Shown here: positions 1 to 10,754 of the stretch, piece by piece
Position numbering within the stretch: position 1 is the first letter of the stretch
How the letters are laid out: every line of letters starts with the position of its first letter
Assembly (NCBI GenBank): GCA_964019425.1
Contig: OZ025851.1
Span: 372,001-436,000, forward strand
From: Flectonema sp. DT1601
Taxonomy: Eukaryota; Euglenozoa; Diplonemea; Diplonemida; Diplonemidae
Direction: 5' to 3'
DNA: 64,000 nucleotides
Position numbers and translations under genes: made by a program
Notes under the pieces: generated by a model
Told to the model about the DNA's origin: nothing
The model's input: only the letters and a program-made list of their open reading frames with translations
The model's database searches: none

Positions 1-2436
1 AAGGCCTGACATACCAGCAGTACTCGCTGCTAGTAGTGTACAGACGATAGCATTAGCTGCAACGATTGAACCTCCGTCACTGATTTGAACAACACTTCCA
101 GCGTTGAATGCGAACCAAGCAAACCAAAGAAGAAGCGTTCCAGCAGCAGTTTGAAACTTGTTGTGACCAGCTACTATTTCCTGACCAGCGTCACTAAACA
201 AGTCAATCCCGTTAATTAGAGTTCGATGACCGATAATAGAAGCCATTACTAATGCACAACAACCTCCATACATATGGATCACAATACTTCCTGCAAAGTC
301 AAGGCACCCACTTCCTATTCTGTTTGTTGACCATGGTGATGCAAAACCATACTCAGACCAGATGGTCCTAACTACCAGCGGATAGAAAAAAGAAGAAATA
401 GCAGCGACAATCATATAATACGCAGGTAAGGTTATTCTCTCAGCTACCGCACCAGAAATGATTGTCACCGCAGTGGTCATGTACGTAAATGATAGGAAGA
501 AATGAGCTAAGCGACCCCCATCTTCAGATCCTGGAATCGGCGACATTGCAAATAAATCTGTGGTCGATGTAAAGAAAATACCACCATCGGCATAGCTCAT
601 TCCGTATCCTGTAAGCCACCAACACATAGAACCAATAGCGCAGTCTCCAATATTTTTAAAAGTAATGTTGATGACACTACTGGATCGAACACCACCAGAT
701 TCAATATAGCAAAATCCCAATTGCATAGAAAACACAATAATACCACATAGCAATACCCATACGGTATTCATATCACCCTTGGCGTCACTAATCTGCAGAG
801 TTATGTTGCCTATGACATGAGAAAGCTCAGTCGTTATATCAGAGTTAGAGATGATTGACTCGCCAGCTTCGTCTGGTTGAGCGAGTGAACATCCCATTGA
901 AGTGCTGATGACTACAAGGTAGGCTACCCATCGAAAAACTTGCAGTTTTATATTTCTCTTTTGTAGTAGTTCATTCTCAAACTCAGGCTCAAATTGGTGA
1001 AATGACACATCCAATCCGCTTTGTGATAGTTTAGATGCTTTTTCTTCCTCAATAACAGATTGAGAACGTACTGTCGGAGGTGCGAATTCCGAAGCCGCAC
1101 AAAAACTTGCTGACGTATATTCCCGATCAAGAAGTGGTTCTTTATCTGCATCCTTGTCAAACATTCCGGCAACGTCACAGTAGCAGCCGCCATGATCAAT
1201 TAGGTCGCTAGCGTCTTCTGTTAAGTCTGCGATGCTTACTAATAATTTGGTACATATCAACATTGATAAGAACCCCCATCCAGAAATGACAATAATCCCC
1301 AGAATGTGTGAGAACAATGCGTCTGAATTCCCATCTCTAAATAATCCCTCACCAACATGACTCGTGGTAAAATATCTTTTATCTGCGAATAGTGCTGCGG
1401 CAATACAACCCCACACGGCTGGTGCAAATGTTGAACTCAGAACTAGAAATGGATCATCGACTCTTGCTTTGTCCAATCCCTTTCTAACACCAAAATAAAT
1501 ACAAGCTGACAACATCCCTACTAATGGTGCCCATGATACAGGAACACAATGACATGCTGAGCATGATGCGTTTAAACTAGCAGCAATTCCATTAACGACA
1601 GATGATAATTTGTAATGTCTATTAATGTCGAGAGAACACAACAATGAAGCTATCGATCCAAATGATGATGACACAATTAAGAACAGAAGTGAATTTCCGA
1701 TGTTTCCAATCTTAACAGTGTCCTGTAGAACTCCATTTGAGACTTGCGCATATAAAATCATCCAAGCCATTAGGAATCCTGTTGCTTGAAAGAAATAGTT
1801 ATGTCCTTCTAATGCTCTTTGTTGTGATGCCGCATCGGTTGCCGTCTTAAAGTTACGTCGACCAATTGTAACAGCACATGCTATGGCACTGCCGCCTGAG
1901 AATAATGCAGCTGTTATCCCACCGCTCGGGTCAAAAAATCCAGCCAGCAGAACATTTTCAGATCCCGGTCGAAGCCATGATGTCCTGCCCCAAACAGAGT
2001 GGAACGCCACTGGTATGCTGAAACCCATTAGAAAAGTTGCTATAATTAAATATTGTACAAAGTTAACTCTGCCTATAACCAACGACTGGACTCCGTCAAG
2101 GGCAGTGACTGCGACGAATAATTCGATGAACCAAACGGCTTCAAACTTTTCTCTATCGAGTGTGGGTATGTATCCTGTCGTACCAAACAACAATCCATCA
2201 CCATGAGCTATACCATGACCAACTAACCACCATAATGAACCCCCTAGTATTATTGATAGCAGTAGTTGTGTGCACACAGCTATGACTAAGTCGCTTGTTA
2301 CTTGACCACACCTCCATGCTACTAATCCGGTATATCGAAGGACAAGCATGATTCCTAAGGCTAGTGTGAACATTTCTCTGACCTCCATATTCAATCCCTC
2401 TGCCGAATCCATCAGAATCTCTAGTTCTTCTAACAT
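1..2436 (-). CDS. AMT: tandem-fused ammonium transporter (Amt-Amt), 3' end beyond window
   Basis: An open frame of 812 codons runs from an ATG at 2436 to the left edge without a stop. It holds two Amt/MEP/Rh-type membrane domains joined by a hydrophilic linker (about residues 395-530). The second domain, from about residue 545, has the family motifs LGFCYIESG, SGAVAER and DFAGSIVIH; the last contains the first pore histidine (about H721), and its second histidine would lie beyond the edge. The first domain has the same layout but is degenerate: DPSGGITAA replaces the D-x-A-G-x-x-V-x-H motif, so the histidine is alanine, and the second histidine position reads SSTFAP. Amt proteins carry ammonium or ammonia across the plasma membrane as trimers. 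The catalytic half is probably the second; the first may be structural or sensory. No intron is seen. An AG acceptor (gaccag) sits 5 nt before the ATG. Confidence 0.9.
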   Translation of the reverse strand, partial: MLEELEILMDSAEGLNMEVREMFTLALGIMLVLRYTGLVAWRCGQVTSDLVIAVCTQLLLSIILGGSLWWLVGHGIAHGDGLLFGTTGYIPTLDREKFEAVWFIELFVAVTALDGVQSLVIGRVNFVQYLIIATFLMGFSIPVAFHSVWGRTSWLRPGSENVLLAGFFDPSGGITAALFSGGSAIACAVTIGRRNFKTATDAASQQRALEGHNYFFQATGFLMAWMILYAQVSNGVLQDTVKIGNIGNSLLFLIVSSSFGSIASLLCSLDINRHYKLSSVVNGIAASLNASCSACHCVPVSWAPLVGMLSACIYFGVRKGLDKARVDDPFLVLSSTFAPAVWGCIAAALFADKRYFTTSHVGEGLFRDGNSDALFSHILGIIVISGWGFLSMLICTKLLVSIADLTEDASDLIDHGGCYCDVAGMFDKDADKEPLLDREYTSASFCAASEFAPPTVRSQSVIEEEKASKLSQSGLDVSFHQFEPEFENELLQKRNIKLQVFRWVAYLVVISTSMGCSLAQPDEAGESIISNSDITTELSHVIGNITLQISDAKGDMNTVWVLLCGIIVFSMQLGFCYIESGGVRSSSVINITFKNIGDCAIGSMCWWLTGYGMSYADGGIFFTSTTDLFAMSPIPGSEDGGRLAHFFLSFTYMTTAVTIISGAVAERITLPAYYMIVAAISSFFYPLVVRTIWSEYGFASPWSTNRIGSGCLDFAGSIVIHMYGGCCALVMASIIGHRTLINGIDLFSDAGQEIVAGHNKFQTAAGTLLLWFAWFAFNAGSVVQISDGGSIVAANAIVCTLLAASTAGMSGL

Positions 2437-2924
2437 TGTTCTGGTCTTTTTCAGGAAATATTTAATCCTGAGAGAGGGAGGGAAAGACTGTTTAAATCTC
2501 TTGTATTGTATCAGAACTCAATAATAAAATTTAAAAAACTCATGACACAAGTGACTAAAATGTTAATACAGGCTAACACTCCGCAAATGACGTACTTGCT
2601 CTACATTATAATAAATGTTTCTAACTTAGCTGCATACACATCTCTTTTTCCGTGTTGTCATTCAGTGCAGTACGGAATCGAGTTATTCAATTACGAATTA
2701 ATCGTGAGCTGATAGTTAATCAATCCTGAGAGGGGGGAAACCAAATAAAATGAGAAGTTAAGAAAGCTAACAATCAACTGTGAATTGTCTTCCTTTTTTC
2801 TTTTTTTTTTCCCTTCTTCACACTAAAAAACGCAAACCAATCATTAGCTGGTTAGAAAGATGTAACCGGAATGCGTATCGAGAACTAAATCAGAAAAAGA
2901 GAATGTTTTTTTTTTTTTTTTTAC
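2437..2924. other. intergenic spacer
   Basis: I see no gene here. The spacer separates the ammonium transporter start from the ASCC1-like stop and contains short A/T runs and the likely leader acceptor of the transporter gene. Confidence 0.5.
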
Positions 2925-4079
2925 TTAGGGAAAGTTAATACTGTGAACAGCATCAAAATACCCAGTCTCACCCTTTTCTTGCATTGTTGAAACCTCCAAT
3001 CGCATTAATTTGTGATGACCGAGATCGATATTTTCATATTTGTTGAGGATTTCTGTCGCATCAAACGTCAGTCGAGCATCTGGCCGTCTAGCAAGCAGCT
3101 CATCATCATCATCGACAGGGTCAGGTTCTGTAAAGTCTTTACGCCATTTGGTATTCATAAGTGTCGCATGTAGTTTACGGTTATTTTCAGTTTCTTTTGA
3201 TGTACACAACCCGACAAGAACAAACTGCTGTGAACAATAGTCGATCAACTGCAGTAACTTCTCCGAAAACACATCCCTCTCAATTCCTAAATACAGCACG
3301 TTAACTCTCGAGGGATCATCGTTCATTATTTGCATTCCCTTTATGTGAATTCGACAGTCAAAGTCGGATGTCGATCCTGAAAAATTTTCTTCCACAAACT
3401 TCGAACATTTCTTAAGAGTTTCAGTTGCTTTTTTTATATCATCATCTCCGTACAGACGAAGCATTACCACGGTTAGATGTAATTTTTCAGGTCTCTGAAA
3501 TATCGATGAATGAACACGGGAAGATTCAGAAACGAAATCGTCCTTTAAACCAGACACCAGAGATGTCGTTGATTCCAACAAGGAAGACATGTCCAAAGGA
3601 ATTGATATAAAGTGTGTGTATGGTACTTTGTGTTTATTAGATTCTATTATGAAATCGATGCGAGTCTTCGCACTGACGACTGCTTGTTCATTAAGCCCTC
3701 TTATTATTATTCCTATTTTTTGTTCTTTTACTGTTTTTGGAATCGTTATTGATGCGCCCGTGTCTTTTTCTAATTGCTGTAATGTCGCACCCTTTGATCC
3801 AACAATAAATCTATAGCATTCTGGTCTGACTATGTTACCGAGGTGAAGAACATATTGTCCTGTGATGTCATCTAGTTTAATATCTAGGTCGCCTCCCTCA
3901 TGAGTCATTTCTTCATCTGCATCGTACCTAGCTCCGACTTCTCTAATTGGGATACGATAACAACGACCGCCAGTCATTGCGATTCTAACTCCTTTTTCAT
4001 CTCCGATGTCTGGAGGTCTGAGTATAGATTCTCTTCCGCTGGGTACTCGTCTAACTGGTCTTTTATTATCATCCGGCAT
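2925..4079 (-). CDS. ASCC1: ASCC1-like protein: KH domain plus 2H phosphoesterase domain
   Basis: Single exon of 384 aa. The frame is open further upstream, but that stretch is a poly-Phe reading of T runs, so I start at the ATG at 4079 (MPDDNKRPVRR). A KH domain near residues 80-150 has the core IVGSKGATLQQLE, a GxxG RNA-binding loop. The C-terminal half is an AKAP7/2H phosphoesterase-like domain with both H-x-T motifs: HLTVV and LHATL. This order is that of activating signal cointegrator 1 subunit 1, a part of the ASC-1 complex that acts in alkylation repair and ribosome or RNA surveillance. The two His-x-Thr pairs suggest an active 2H fold, but substrate is unknown. The ATG follows an AG acceptor (attgttcag) about 22 nt upstream. 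A different KH-2H protein is possible. Confidence 0.85.
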   Translation of the reverse strand: MPDDNKRPVRRVPSGRESILRPPDIGDEKGVRIAMTGGRCYRIPIREVGARYDADEEMTHEGGDLDIKLDDITGQYVLHLGNIVRPECYRFIVGSKGATLQQLEKDTGASITIPKTVKEQKIGIIIRGLNEQAVVSAKTRIDFIIESNKHKVPYTHFISIPLDMSSLLESTTSLVSGLKDDFVSESSRVHSSIFQRPEKLHLTVVMLRLYGDDDIKKATETLKKCSKFVEENFSGSTSDFDCRIHIKGMQIMNDDPSRVNVLYLGIERDVFSEKLLQLIDYCSQQFVLVGLCTSKETENNRKLHATLMNTKWRKDFTEPDPVDDDDELLARRPDARLTFDATEILNKYENIDLGHHKLMRLEVSTMQEKGETGYFDAVHSINFP

Positions 4080-4245
4080 CTTTTTTTTAAAAATCGTATT
4101 CCTGAACAATAATGATGTAAAAAAAATTTTAACTTTAAAAAAAAAAAAAAAAAAAAAACACAACACAACAACAATAATAATAATAAAAGAAAGAGTGTAA
4201 ATAGACAAAACAAAACCAAAAAAAAAAAAAAAAAAAGTAAACAGA

Positions 4246-7200
4246 TCACGGGCGCAGAATAATTTTTGACCGATCATGAACTGGTCTGATGTCCACAGCG
4301 TTTGGTATGGTTATAACAAAAGCCATACGCCAACCGGTATTGTCGAACGGTACAAAGTCTGTCGGTCTTCTCAAATAGCATGTCGGCGAGAGATCGATTG
4401 AATCAGCGTACTGATCAGGCCATATTGATATCTCAGAAGGATGGAATCTTATAACTATCCTATACCAAACATCAGTAGAAAGATCACAAGAAGAACCCTT
4501 ACTAGAATTAAAATAAGAACCAAACTGCAAAGGAGTCGCTGTCGTGTTATAAAACCTACCTGAATCCGCTTCATCGAACTGAGTACCATTCTGAACAAAA
4601 CCAATTTGAACAGAGCTCGGATGAAAATCTCTGATAACAAACGAAACAGTAATTTCTGCATATTCCCAAGAATCCAGTTGGTTGGTAACAGAAAATATCT
4701 CATCACCCGAATCGAGGTTATTTTGATATAAAAACCTACTTTCCATACCATCAGGAGAAGCAACAAAAGCCTTATGACTGTATGATTGTTCAAAATGAAT
4801 AGCTGAAAATTTAGAACAAGCCATGGCAGCACATGCTCTCTGAATCATACTAGATGTTCCTTGGATATTCGATGGAATTACAATCCCTTTTGAAGCAGAC
4901 GGTTCGGTGGGTCTTCTGGTGTATAAATAACTTCCTGTAGGGGTTCTCTCAACCACATTAGAACGTATTCCTAACACTTCGCAAGGACCAGGTTTCAAGG
5001 TATCATCACATCGAACATATCGACATAGTTTTGCTACTTTTAGTTGACAAGAATCATCAGCAGCCAGGGATCCAATCCATTGCCAAGAATCACTGTGTCT
5101 TTTTCTATAACAAACATGAATCGGAAATGTCGGTTCATGTATCAAAAGTTTTTCACTAATAGCAATGGCGGTGTGAGTTTCGTAGAGCTGGTTAGAAATT
5201 GGATGCCAAATCGATGATGAGACAGTGCTATCACAAGCATGCATCCAACATATTCCTCTTTTTGAATCATATCGCCCGTAGTTGTCTCGGCATGTTCCTG
5301 TTGTCGGTTATTTATGGGTAATAATGATAGAGGGGAAAATTACTATTTTAAAAAAAAATAAAAAATTATACCTTCACCAGTGACGACTCCAAGACGAGAC
5401 ACTGCATCTGTAGTGCAGTGACCGTATCCCATGATCGCATATCCGTCTTCAAAAGTACATCCAACACCAGGACAACGAGAAGCATAACGAGTCTGACACA
5501 GTGTTATATCACATCGTGTTGACCAGGAATGCCAATGTCCACCAATGTTAACACAGTCACCGTTTGTTTTTGTATAAACAGAATAGGCAGATGTAGATGT
5601 CGACTGGTTACTGCATATCAAGAAAGTAGGTTCGAATACACTATTAATAAGCCTGGCACTACAGAAATAATAAATACCCTTCCCTGAAGAACCATGCTGA
5701 ATGGGAAGTAATGTCACTGGTCCGGACTCATCTCCAGACAGACAAGAAGATCCAGACGGAGCAAGAGCATTAAAACCTTTCCATATTTTTACAGAAACTT
5801 CTGAACTAGTATGGGAACCAGACACAGTTGTTGCTGTAGTGTAGTTGGCATGATCACCATTCGAACAAGAGGCGTCGTTAACTATTAGTTTCAGTGTTGA
5901 ATTATGAGTTAAATACTCTTCATACCCAGGCAATGAACTCGGCTGATACAAAACAACATTAAACCAATCCTTAGTAAGGATCTTGCTTGGAACACTCTTA
6001 GAAAATAGCATCTTTCTTTTGGGTAATATTTGAAAGCTGGCGCCATCAAGAATCCCTTTTTTAGGATTCGTGCTGTTCAGTTGATCAATACACGCGTCGT
6101 ACCACCCAGTGTTTGGAACCCCGTCTGGAAAATAACAAACAAGAGAGTCCCCAGTTTCTGATAAGAACGACGTTGATGCTTCCCTTCCAGCATTAACACA
6201 ACTCCGTTTAAACGAACGTTCGGATACCTGTTTTTTTGTATTGTTGAAAACAGATGTAGTGGTGAGACTGAATTTAAAAAAGAATTGCATACTTTACAAA
6301 CAAATTCTTCAGCTGAGTAATTAGTTCCGATGAAATGTGACATATTAGTAGTTCCAGGACCGAATATTGTTAAATGGAATGGAGTGCCTGCGTACAACAC
6401 AGATGGTGTGGTTGAGACTCGAGAGACTTCTTGTTTAGGAACGTGAAATGAAGCATGAGCTGTCCATGGTAAGTCTTCGTATGATTTATGACACGACCAA
6501 TACCTTCCTAAAGATAACGAGAACCGAGCTATCGCTAACGATCCATTGTCGGTTACTTTATATAATGACGTTGGATCTCGTGATGCAATCCCAGAAAATA
6601 ATAAATCTTCTTCATGGCAATACTTACTTACAGACAATGCTAACCATGAACCTTCTAATGCCAACCCAACAGTCTTCATCGTCAGGAGTGTGTCGGCACC
6701 ATACCCTGATTTGACGTTTGTTATAGTATACTTTGTGAAAAAAAAAACTGAAAAAAAAACAGATTTTTTTTTTTTTTTTTTAATACTTACCTGTGCTAAG
6801 CCATACATAATTAGATGCCTGAGAAGGCGAGACCGTCAAAATTTCCGGAAGAGGATAATCCGTTCCTACTCCTGTCTGTCGTAGACAAACTTGATAGCTG
6901 CCGGGCTCATGGATTGCTGATATTACAAATTTAGGGTTTTGATCCATATCAATATCCGAGTGGTCGACGTAAATTTCATCAGTTTCCCCGAGTAGTATCG
7001 CATCTCGTGGATCACATTGGGATTTTACTTTTGTAAAATACAACTGTTTTTTTTTTTTTTTTTTTTTTTCCCTTCCTATTTATTCATTTAACTCAACTAA
7101 GTTCATACCTGCTCACCAGTAACTCCTCTTCTACAGTAGACCGTTAATGTAAAATTCTGACTAACAGGTGCGACTCTCGGCAGGTATGAATCACCCAAAC

Positions 7201-7678
7201 AAGTATCAGCCGCATGCTGAATAGTTTCCGTTAATGTTGGCGTTGCAGAGTGAGAATTAGTTAAAGTATCAGTCACAGAGATACAGGTACCTGCATAAAA
7301 CGAATTCTGATGGCTAGAAGACGTACCAGATGGGTAGAAGAAACAGCTTCCAGGTAACGATTGTTGAGATATGAAAACAGTATCGGATTCAGTTAATGAT
7401 AAAGTGAATGTCGCATTCGTTATAGTCTCAGTCGCTTCAGCAGTTATGCTTACATTCTGACTAGCAATCGTTGTTTCATTTCCTGTCCACATACAACAAC
7501 CATTTTGTTCCTTAGCCGAACAACAGATCACACAATCATACATTGAGTGAGACGGGCATACTACTGGATCACCACTACATCGTTCACCTGATGTTAGTTT
7601 ACAGTCCCATGAATATGAAGCAGATCCACTTCTAATCATAAAACTTATTAATAGAAAGAACCAAAGGATTGATATCAT
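4246..7678 (-). CDS. large secreted or surface protein, five exons, unknown family
   Basis: I join exons 7109-7678, 6791-7043, 6293-6747, 5372-6227 and 4246-5297. All phases agree and give 1061 aa. The N-terminus MISILWFFLLISFMIRSGSA looks like a signal peptide. The rest is rich in Cys, Ser, Thr and N-glycosylation sequons, as in an extracellular protein. The first exon has a Cys-dense stretch (DCVICCSAKEQNGCC). A region near SVLYAGTPFHLTIFG resembles an IPT/TIG or Ig-like strand pattern, and the C-terminal part (DVWYRIVIRFHPSEISIW) resembles a lectin-like beta-sandwich; both are weak guesses. No C-terminal membrane anchor is evident. Introns are 43-74 nt. The third exon needs the acceptor at 6748 (a T-run before CAG), which alone keeps the frame. 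Function is not known. Confidence 0.8.
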
Positions 7679-8133
7679 TATTAGTGATGTGTAGATGAAC
7701 TGTTTTTATAATGAGTTAATTGAAAAAAGAAATAATTTGAGACACCAGTTCTCTGACCATTGCTTCTGTTGTATAATTAAGAATAAATAACTGCACCACG
7801 TCAAGTAGACTGAAGGGGGGGCGCAAAACGGGCCCACTTCCACTCTTGCTTTCCACCAAAAGGTCAGGTGTCTTCTTCGTCCTTGTTTTCTTTTTTTTTT
7901 TTTTCTTTTCTTTCTTTGTGCCCTTGGTTAAATCTTCAAGCCACAGTTTATGCAGTGATAGGACCGATGCGGTAAAAGGGGCCGGTTTGACAAAAGAGCT
8001 GATTCGTTTTTTTTTTTTTTTCCTTCCATTTTTCTCTTTTTTTCACTTTTTTTTTTTCTTTTTTTTTCCTCTTTGTAAGTATTTTCAATTCTCAAGAGCA
8101 ACCAACAGAGTGAACACTAATACTGATGTTAGT
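7679..8133. other. intergenic spacer with T runs
   Basis: No gene is supported. Plus-strand open frames here are poly-Phe readings of T runs. The segment lies between the peroxiredoxin-like stop and the secreted-protein start. Confidence 0.5.
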
Positions 8134-8760
8134 TTAGAAAAGAGCAAGGTCACCGTCAACCTCACAGTCCTCTTCTTCAATGTCTGCGGCGTCCTTCTTT
8201 GGTCTGTCACCAAGAGATTCAACTGCCTCTCCCTTTACAACACGCTTTACCTGCTCAACGAAGTTAGTCTTCGATGGTGGGCAGGTCTGCGCAAACTGCT
8301 GATGCCACGCAACCTTTCCTTCTCTGTCTACAACGAATGCGTGGTAAGTAGTCAAAGCACCACCGCAAAGGGCACGGTACATTCCAAAAGTTTTCTTACC
8401 CTCATCCCATGCAACTGGCATTTCAAGACGGTATGCGTTTCCAGTGTTCAAGTCAGTGATCTCTCCCTTCTTACTTCTCTCTAAGAACTTCTCAACTGTA
8501 CCACGGTCAGGGTCAGTGCTCAAGGCAACCAGTTGAACTTCATTTCCCATCTCCTCGTGAAGTTGGGACATTTCTTCGTTACAGATGTAGGCACCCTTTT
8601 CAAATTTACACATAAAATAAACAACGTTAACCTTTCCTGGGTGTAGATCCATGCGATCCATTCCATTGTCAGGAAAGATAACGAAGTCTGCTAATTCAGT
8701 TGAAGGAGCGGTCTGTCCAAGACAGACGTCATCAGCGTAAGTGTTGTACTGCTCTGTCAT
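8134..8760 (-). CDS. peroxiredoxin-like (AhpC/TSA fold) protein
   Basis: Single exon, 208 aa, from ATG at 8760 to TAA. The fold pattern matches AhpC/TSA peroxiredoxins: a beta strand VNVVYFMC, a Cys at GAYICNEE followed by a helix, then VQLVALSTDPDRGTVEKFLE, AFVVDREGKVAWHQQF, and a C-terminal Cys in EEEDCEVDGD. Peroxiredoxins reduce hydroperoxides with a peroxidatic Cys in P-x-x-x-T-x-x-C. Here the Pro and Thr are not conserved (F and A at those positions), so activity may be altered or the protein may be a redox relay or sensor. An acceptor (ccctcttcag) lies about 20 nt before the ATG. The start is supported by length and by the absence of an upstream in-frame extension with family similarity. 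Confidence 0.75.
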   Translation of the reverse strand: MTEQYNTYADDVCLGQTAPSTELADFVIFPDNGMDRMDLHPGKVNVVYFMCKFEKGAYICNEEMSQLHEEMGNEVQLVALSTDPDRGTVEKFLERSKKGEITDLNTGNAYRLEMPVAWDEGKKTFGMYRALCGGALTTYHAFVVDREGKVAWHQQFAQTCPPSKTNFVEQVKRVVKGEAVESLGDRPKKDAADIEEEDCEVDGDLALF

Positions 8761-9025
8761 TTAATTATATTCGATAATAGCTGAAGAGGGATTGAAAATA
8801 TTTTAAAATAAAAAGTTAGTTGTGATACAGTCGACTTAAAAAGTGGTAAACGTGGCATATGACTTTATATTGGGTGAAGGAAATAACATGATATCATCAC
8901 TTTAACACGAAAAAAAAAACAAAAAAAAAACAACAAAAACAAAATTGCCTCATTAAAAATAAACAAAACCAAAACAATATCTATTTAATAAAAAAAAAAA
9001 AAAAATAAAAAGAAACAGAGCTTTT

Positions 9026-9403
9026 CTAGTCATCATCAGTATCATTACAACTATTAATACAATCGTTGATGGTGGCTACTTTAGATGTTATTTTTGACAT
9101 TAGTCCAGACAGTTCTTCTATGTCTTGTTGTTTGGCTCTGAAATCACTCGCCAATTCCTCAAATTTCGCCTCGGACATATCACCAGCCATGAAATCATCG
9201 CTGTCTTTGTAGTTTGCATTCTGCATTACGACATTTCGAGAATGTGTTAGCAGTAGATTACTTGTGAAGGATACCAATTCGTCTACGTGGTCGATAACTG
9301 CATCCTCACTGCAGCCAAAAGCATTCATTTTATCCTGTGTGAAGTCACTGTCAATAGCTCTAAGTTCATCTTCGACCCATTTACCAGATCCCTGGGTAGT
9401 CAT
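9026..9403 (-). CDS. small acidic helical protein, unknown
   Basis: A 125-aa single-exon frame from ATG at 9403 to TAG. It is predominantly helical with heptad-like spacing in the second half (FEELASDFRAKQQDIEELSG) and ends in an acidic tail (CNDTDDD). It has no membrane segment or signal peptide. Composition is normal for a protein rather than a homopolymer artefact, and an acceptor (ctaaagtcag) sits 13 nt before the ATG, which support a real gene. Small adaptor subunits of vesicle or cytoskeletal complexes look like this, but I recognise no family. Confidence 0.6.
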   Translation of the reverse strand: MTTQGSGKWVEDELRAIDSDFTQDKMNAFGCSEDAVIDHVDELVSFTSNLLLTHSRNVVMQNANYKDSDDFMAGDMSEAKFEELASDFRAKQQDIEELSGLMSKITSKVATINDCINSCNDTDDD

Positions 9404-10262
9404 TGGTTTGTGTTTTCTGACTTTAGTGTAAGGTTTAAAAAAAAAAATTATTTTAAAAAATTTAAGAAAGGGGAAAAAAAAAAAAAAAAAAAAAAGAAAA
9501 TGTTATGTTTTTTTTTCTGAGGAGGAGGAGAGAATTAGAATTCACAAAACAATAATAGTCAAAAAAAAATAATTAAGCACATGGTTGCAATGTCTCAAAT
9601 CAAGTAAATATATAGAGCTCTCCAAGTGAACAGCTGAGATTGAAAAAAAAAAAAAGAAACGTGGGCTGTTCATCGGCACTTCGGTAGGCGCAATTGCTCT
9701 ACTTTCCCCATCCTGTTATTATTGCGAATGGGGTTTTTTTTTCATCATAGCATGCGATCTTGTTAAACTTAACAGGGGTCAGTTTGGTGTAAAAGAAAAT
9801 ACCATTTTTAGGAAACTTTTTAAAAGAAAAAAAAGAGTCCAAAAAAAAAAAAAAAAGGCCCTAATATAATTTTTATTTGTGCACATTACAACCATGGTTA
9901 AGGATTTATTTTCACTTTGCAGCAAACTTTTTTTTGGTTTTTTATAAAAGTCTGACAAAGGGATTCTTGTTTCCTTGTATTTTTTTTTTCTTTTTTTTGA
10001 ATTCATCAAAGAAACTAAAAGCTTAGTACTAACTACTATTTTTTTTTTTTTTTTCCATTAAATCAACGAGAATCAACTAAGAGAAGATTTGTTTTTTTCT
10101 GTATTTTTTTTATCGTAAGAGGGCGTCTGCAAAAAACATCCAAAAAAAAAAAAAAAAAAAAAGAAGAAGCGAGCGCAAGAATCATAAGATATAGTAAATG
10201 ATAGTGAAAACTATCACACGTTCTATAGAGAAGCTGTTGAACTGTCTCTATCAGAACTGTGG

Positions 10263-10297
<35 letters not shown>

Positions 10298-10365
10298 ACA
10301 ACCAACGTCTTGACGGTTCAACTCTGGGGTGTGTACACTTGGGTACTCCCTGCTGGTTAGAGTAA
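9404..10365. other. gene-free A/T-run region
   Basis: No gene is seen. There are many A and T tracts, including a run of about 34 A at 10261-10294. Open frames here are poly-Phe or poly-Lys artefacts. Confidence 0.5.
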
Positions 10366-10450
10366 CAAGAAACCTGGTTGAATCTTGCCAGTAGTCATAT
10401 GTTTGTATTTAAGTATTAAGCCATGCAAGTCTCATGAGTAAATAACATCG
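10366..10450 (+). rRNA. SSU (18S) rRNA 5'-end-like fragment
   Basis: The sequence aacctggttgaatcttgcc, followed by agtagtcatatg and attaagccatgcaagtct, matches the near-universal 5' end of eukaryotic 18S rRNA (CTGGTTGATCCTGCCAGTAGTCATATGC then ATTAAGCCATGCATGTCT) with small changes. Similarity fades after about 85 nt, and the next recognisable segment is LSU-like, so this is not a complete gene. It is probably a relict or scrambled rDNA piece. It lies on the strand opposite to all host genes. Confidence 0.65.
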
Positions 10451-10754
10451 ACTCCGACAATTATTTTTTGTATGTGTTTTATCGGATCGCATTATTACTT
10501 AAAAAAAAGAGAGAGAGAAAAAAAAAAAACAATAACAAAGGAGAGTTAAAAAGAAAAACAGTGCATTCATAGCATAGCTATCTCATGAATTTCTTGTTAG
10601 CTAATGCAATGCATGTTAATGTTCAAAAATCAAGAGAAAGAGAGAAAGAAAAGAGTGTGTAATACACCGGAAATGTTAGTAACAAACGCACATGAACTCA
10701 CTTGTTCATTGTAGCCCAGCATATTTTCTGATTATTTCTTTTTTTATCGAAAGT

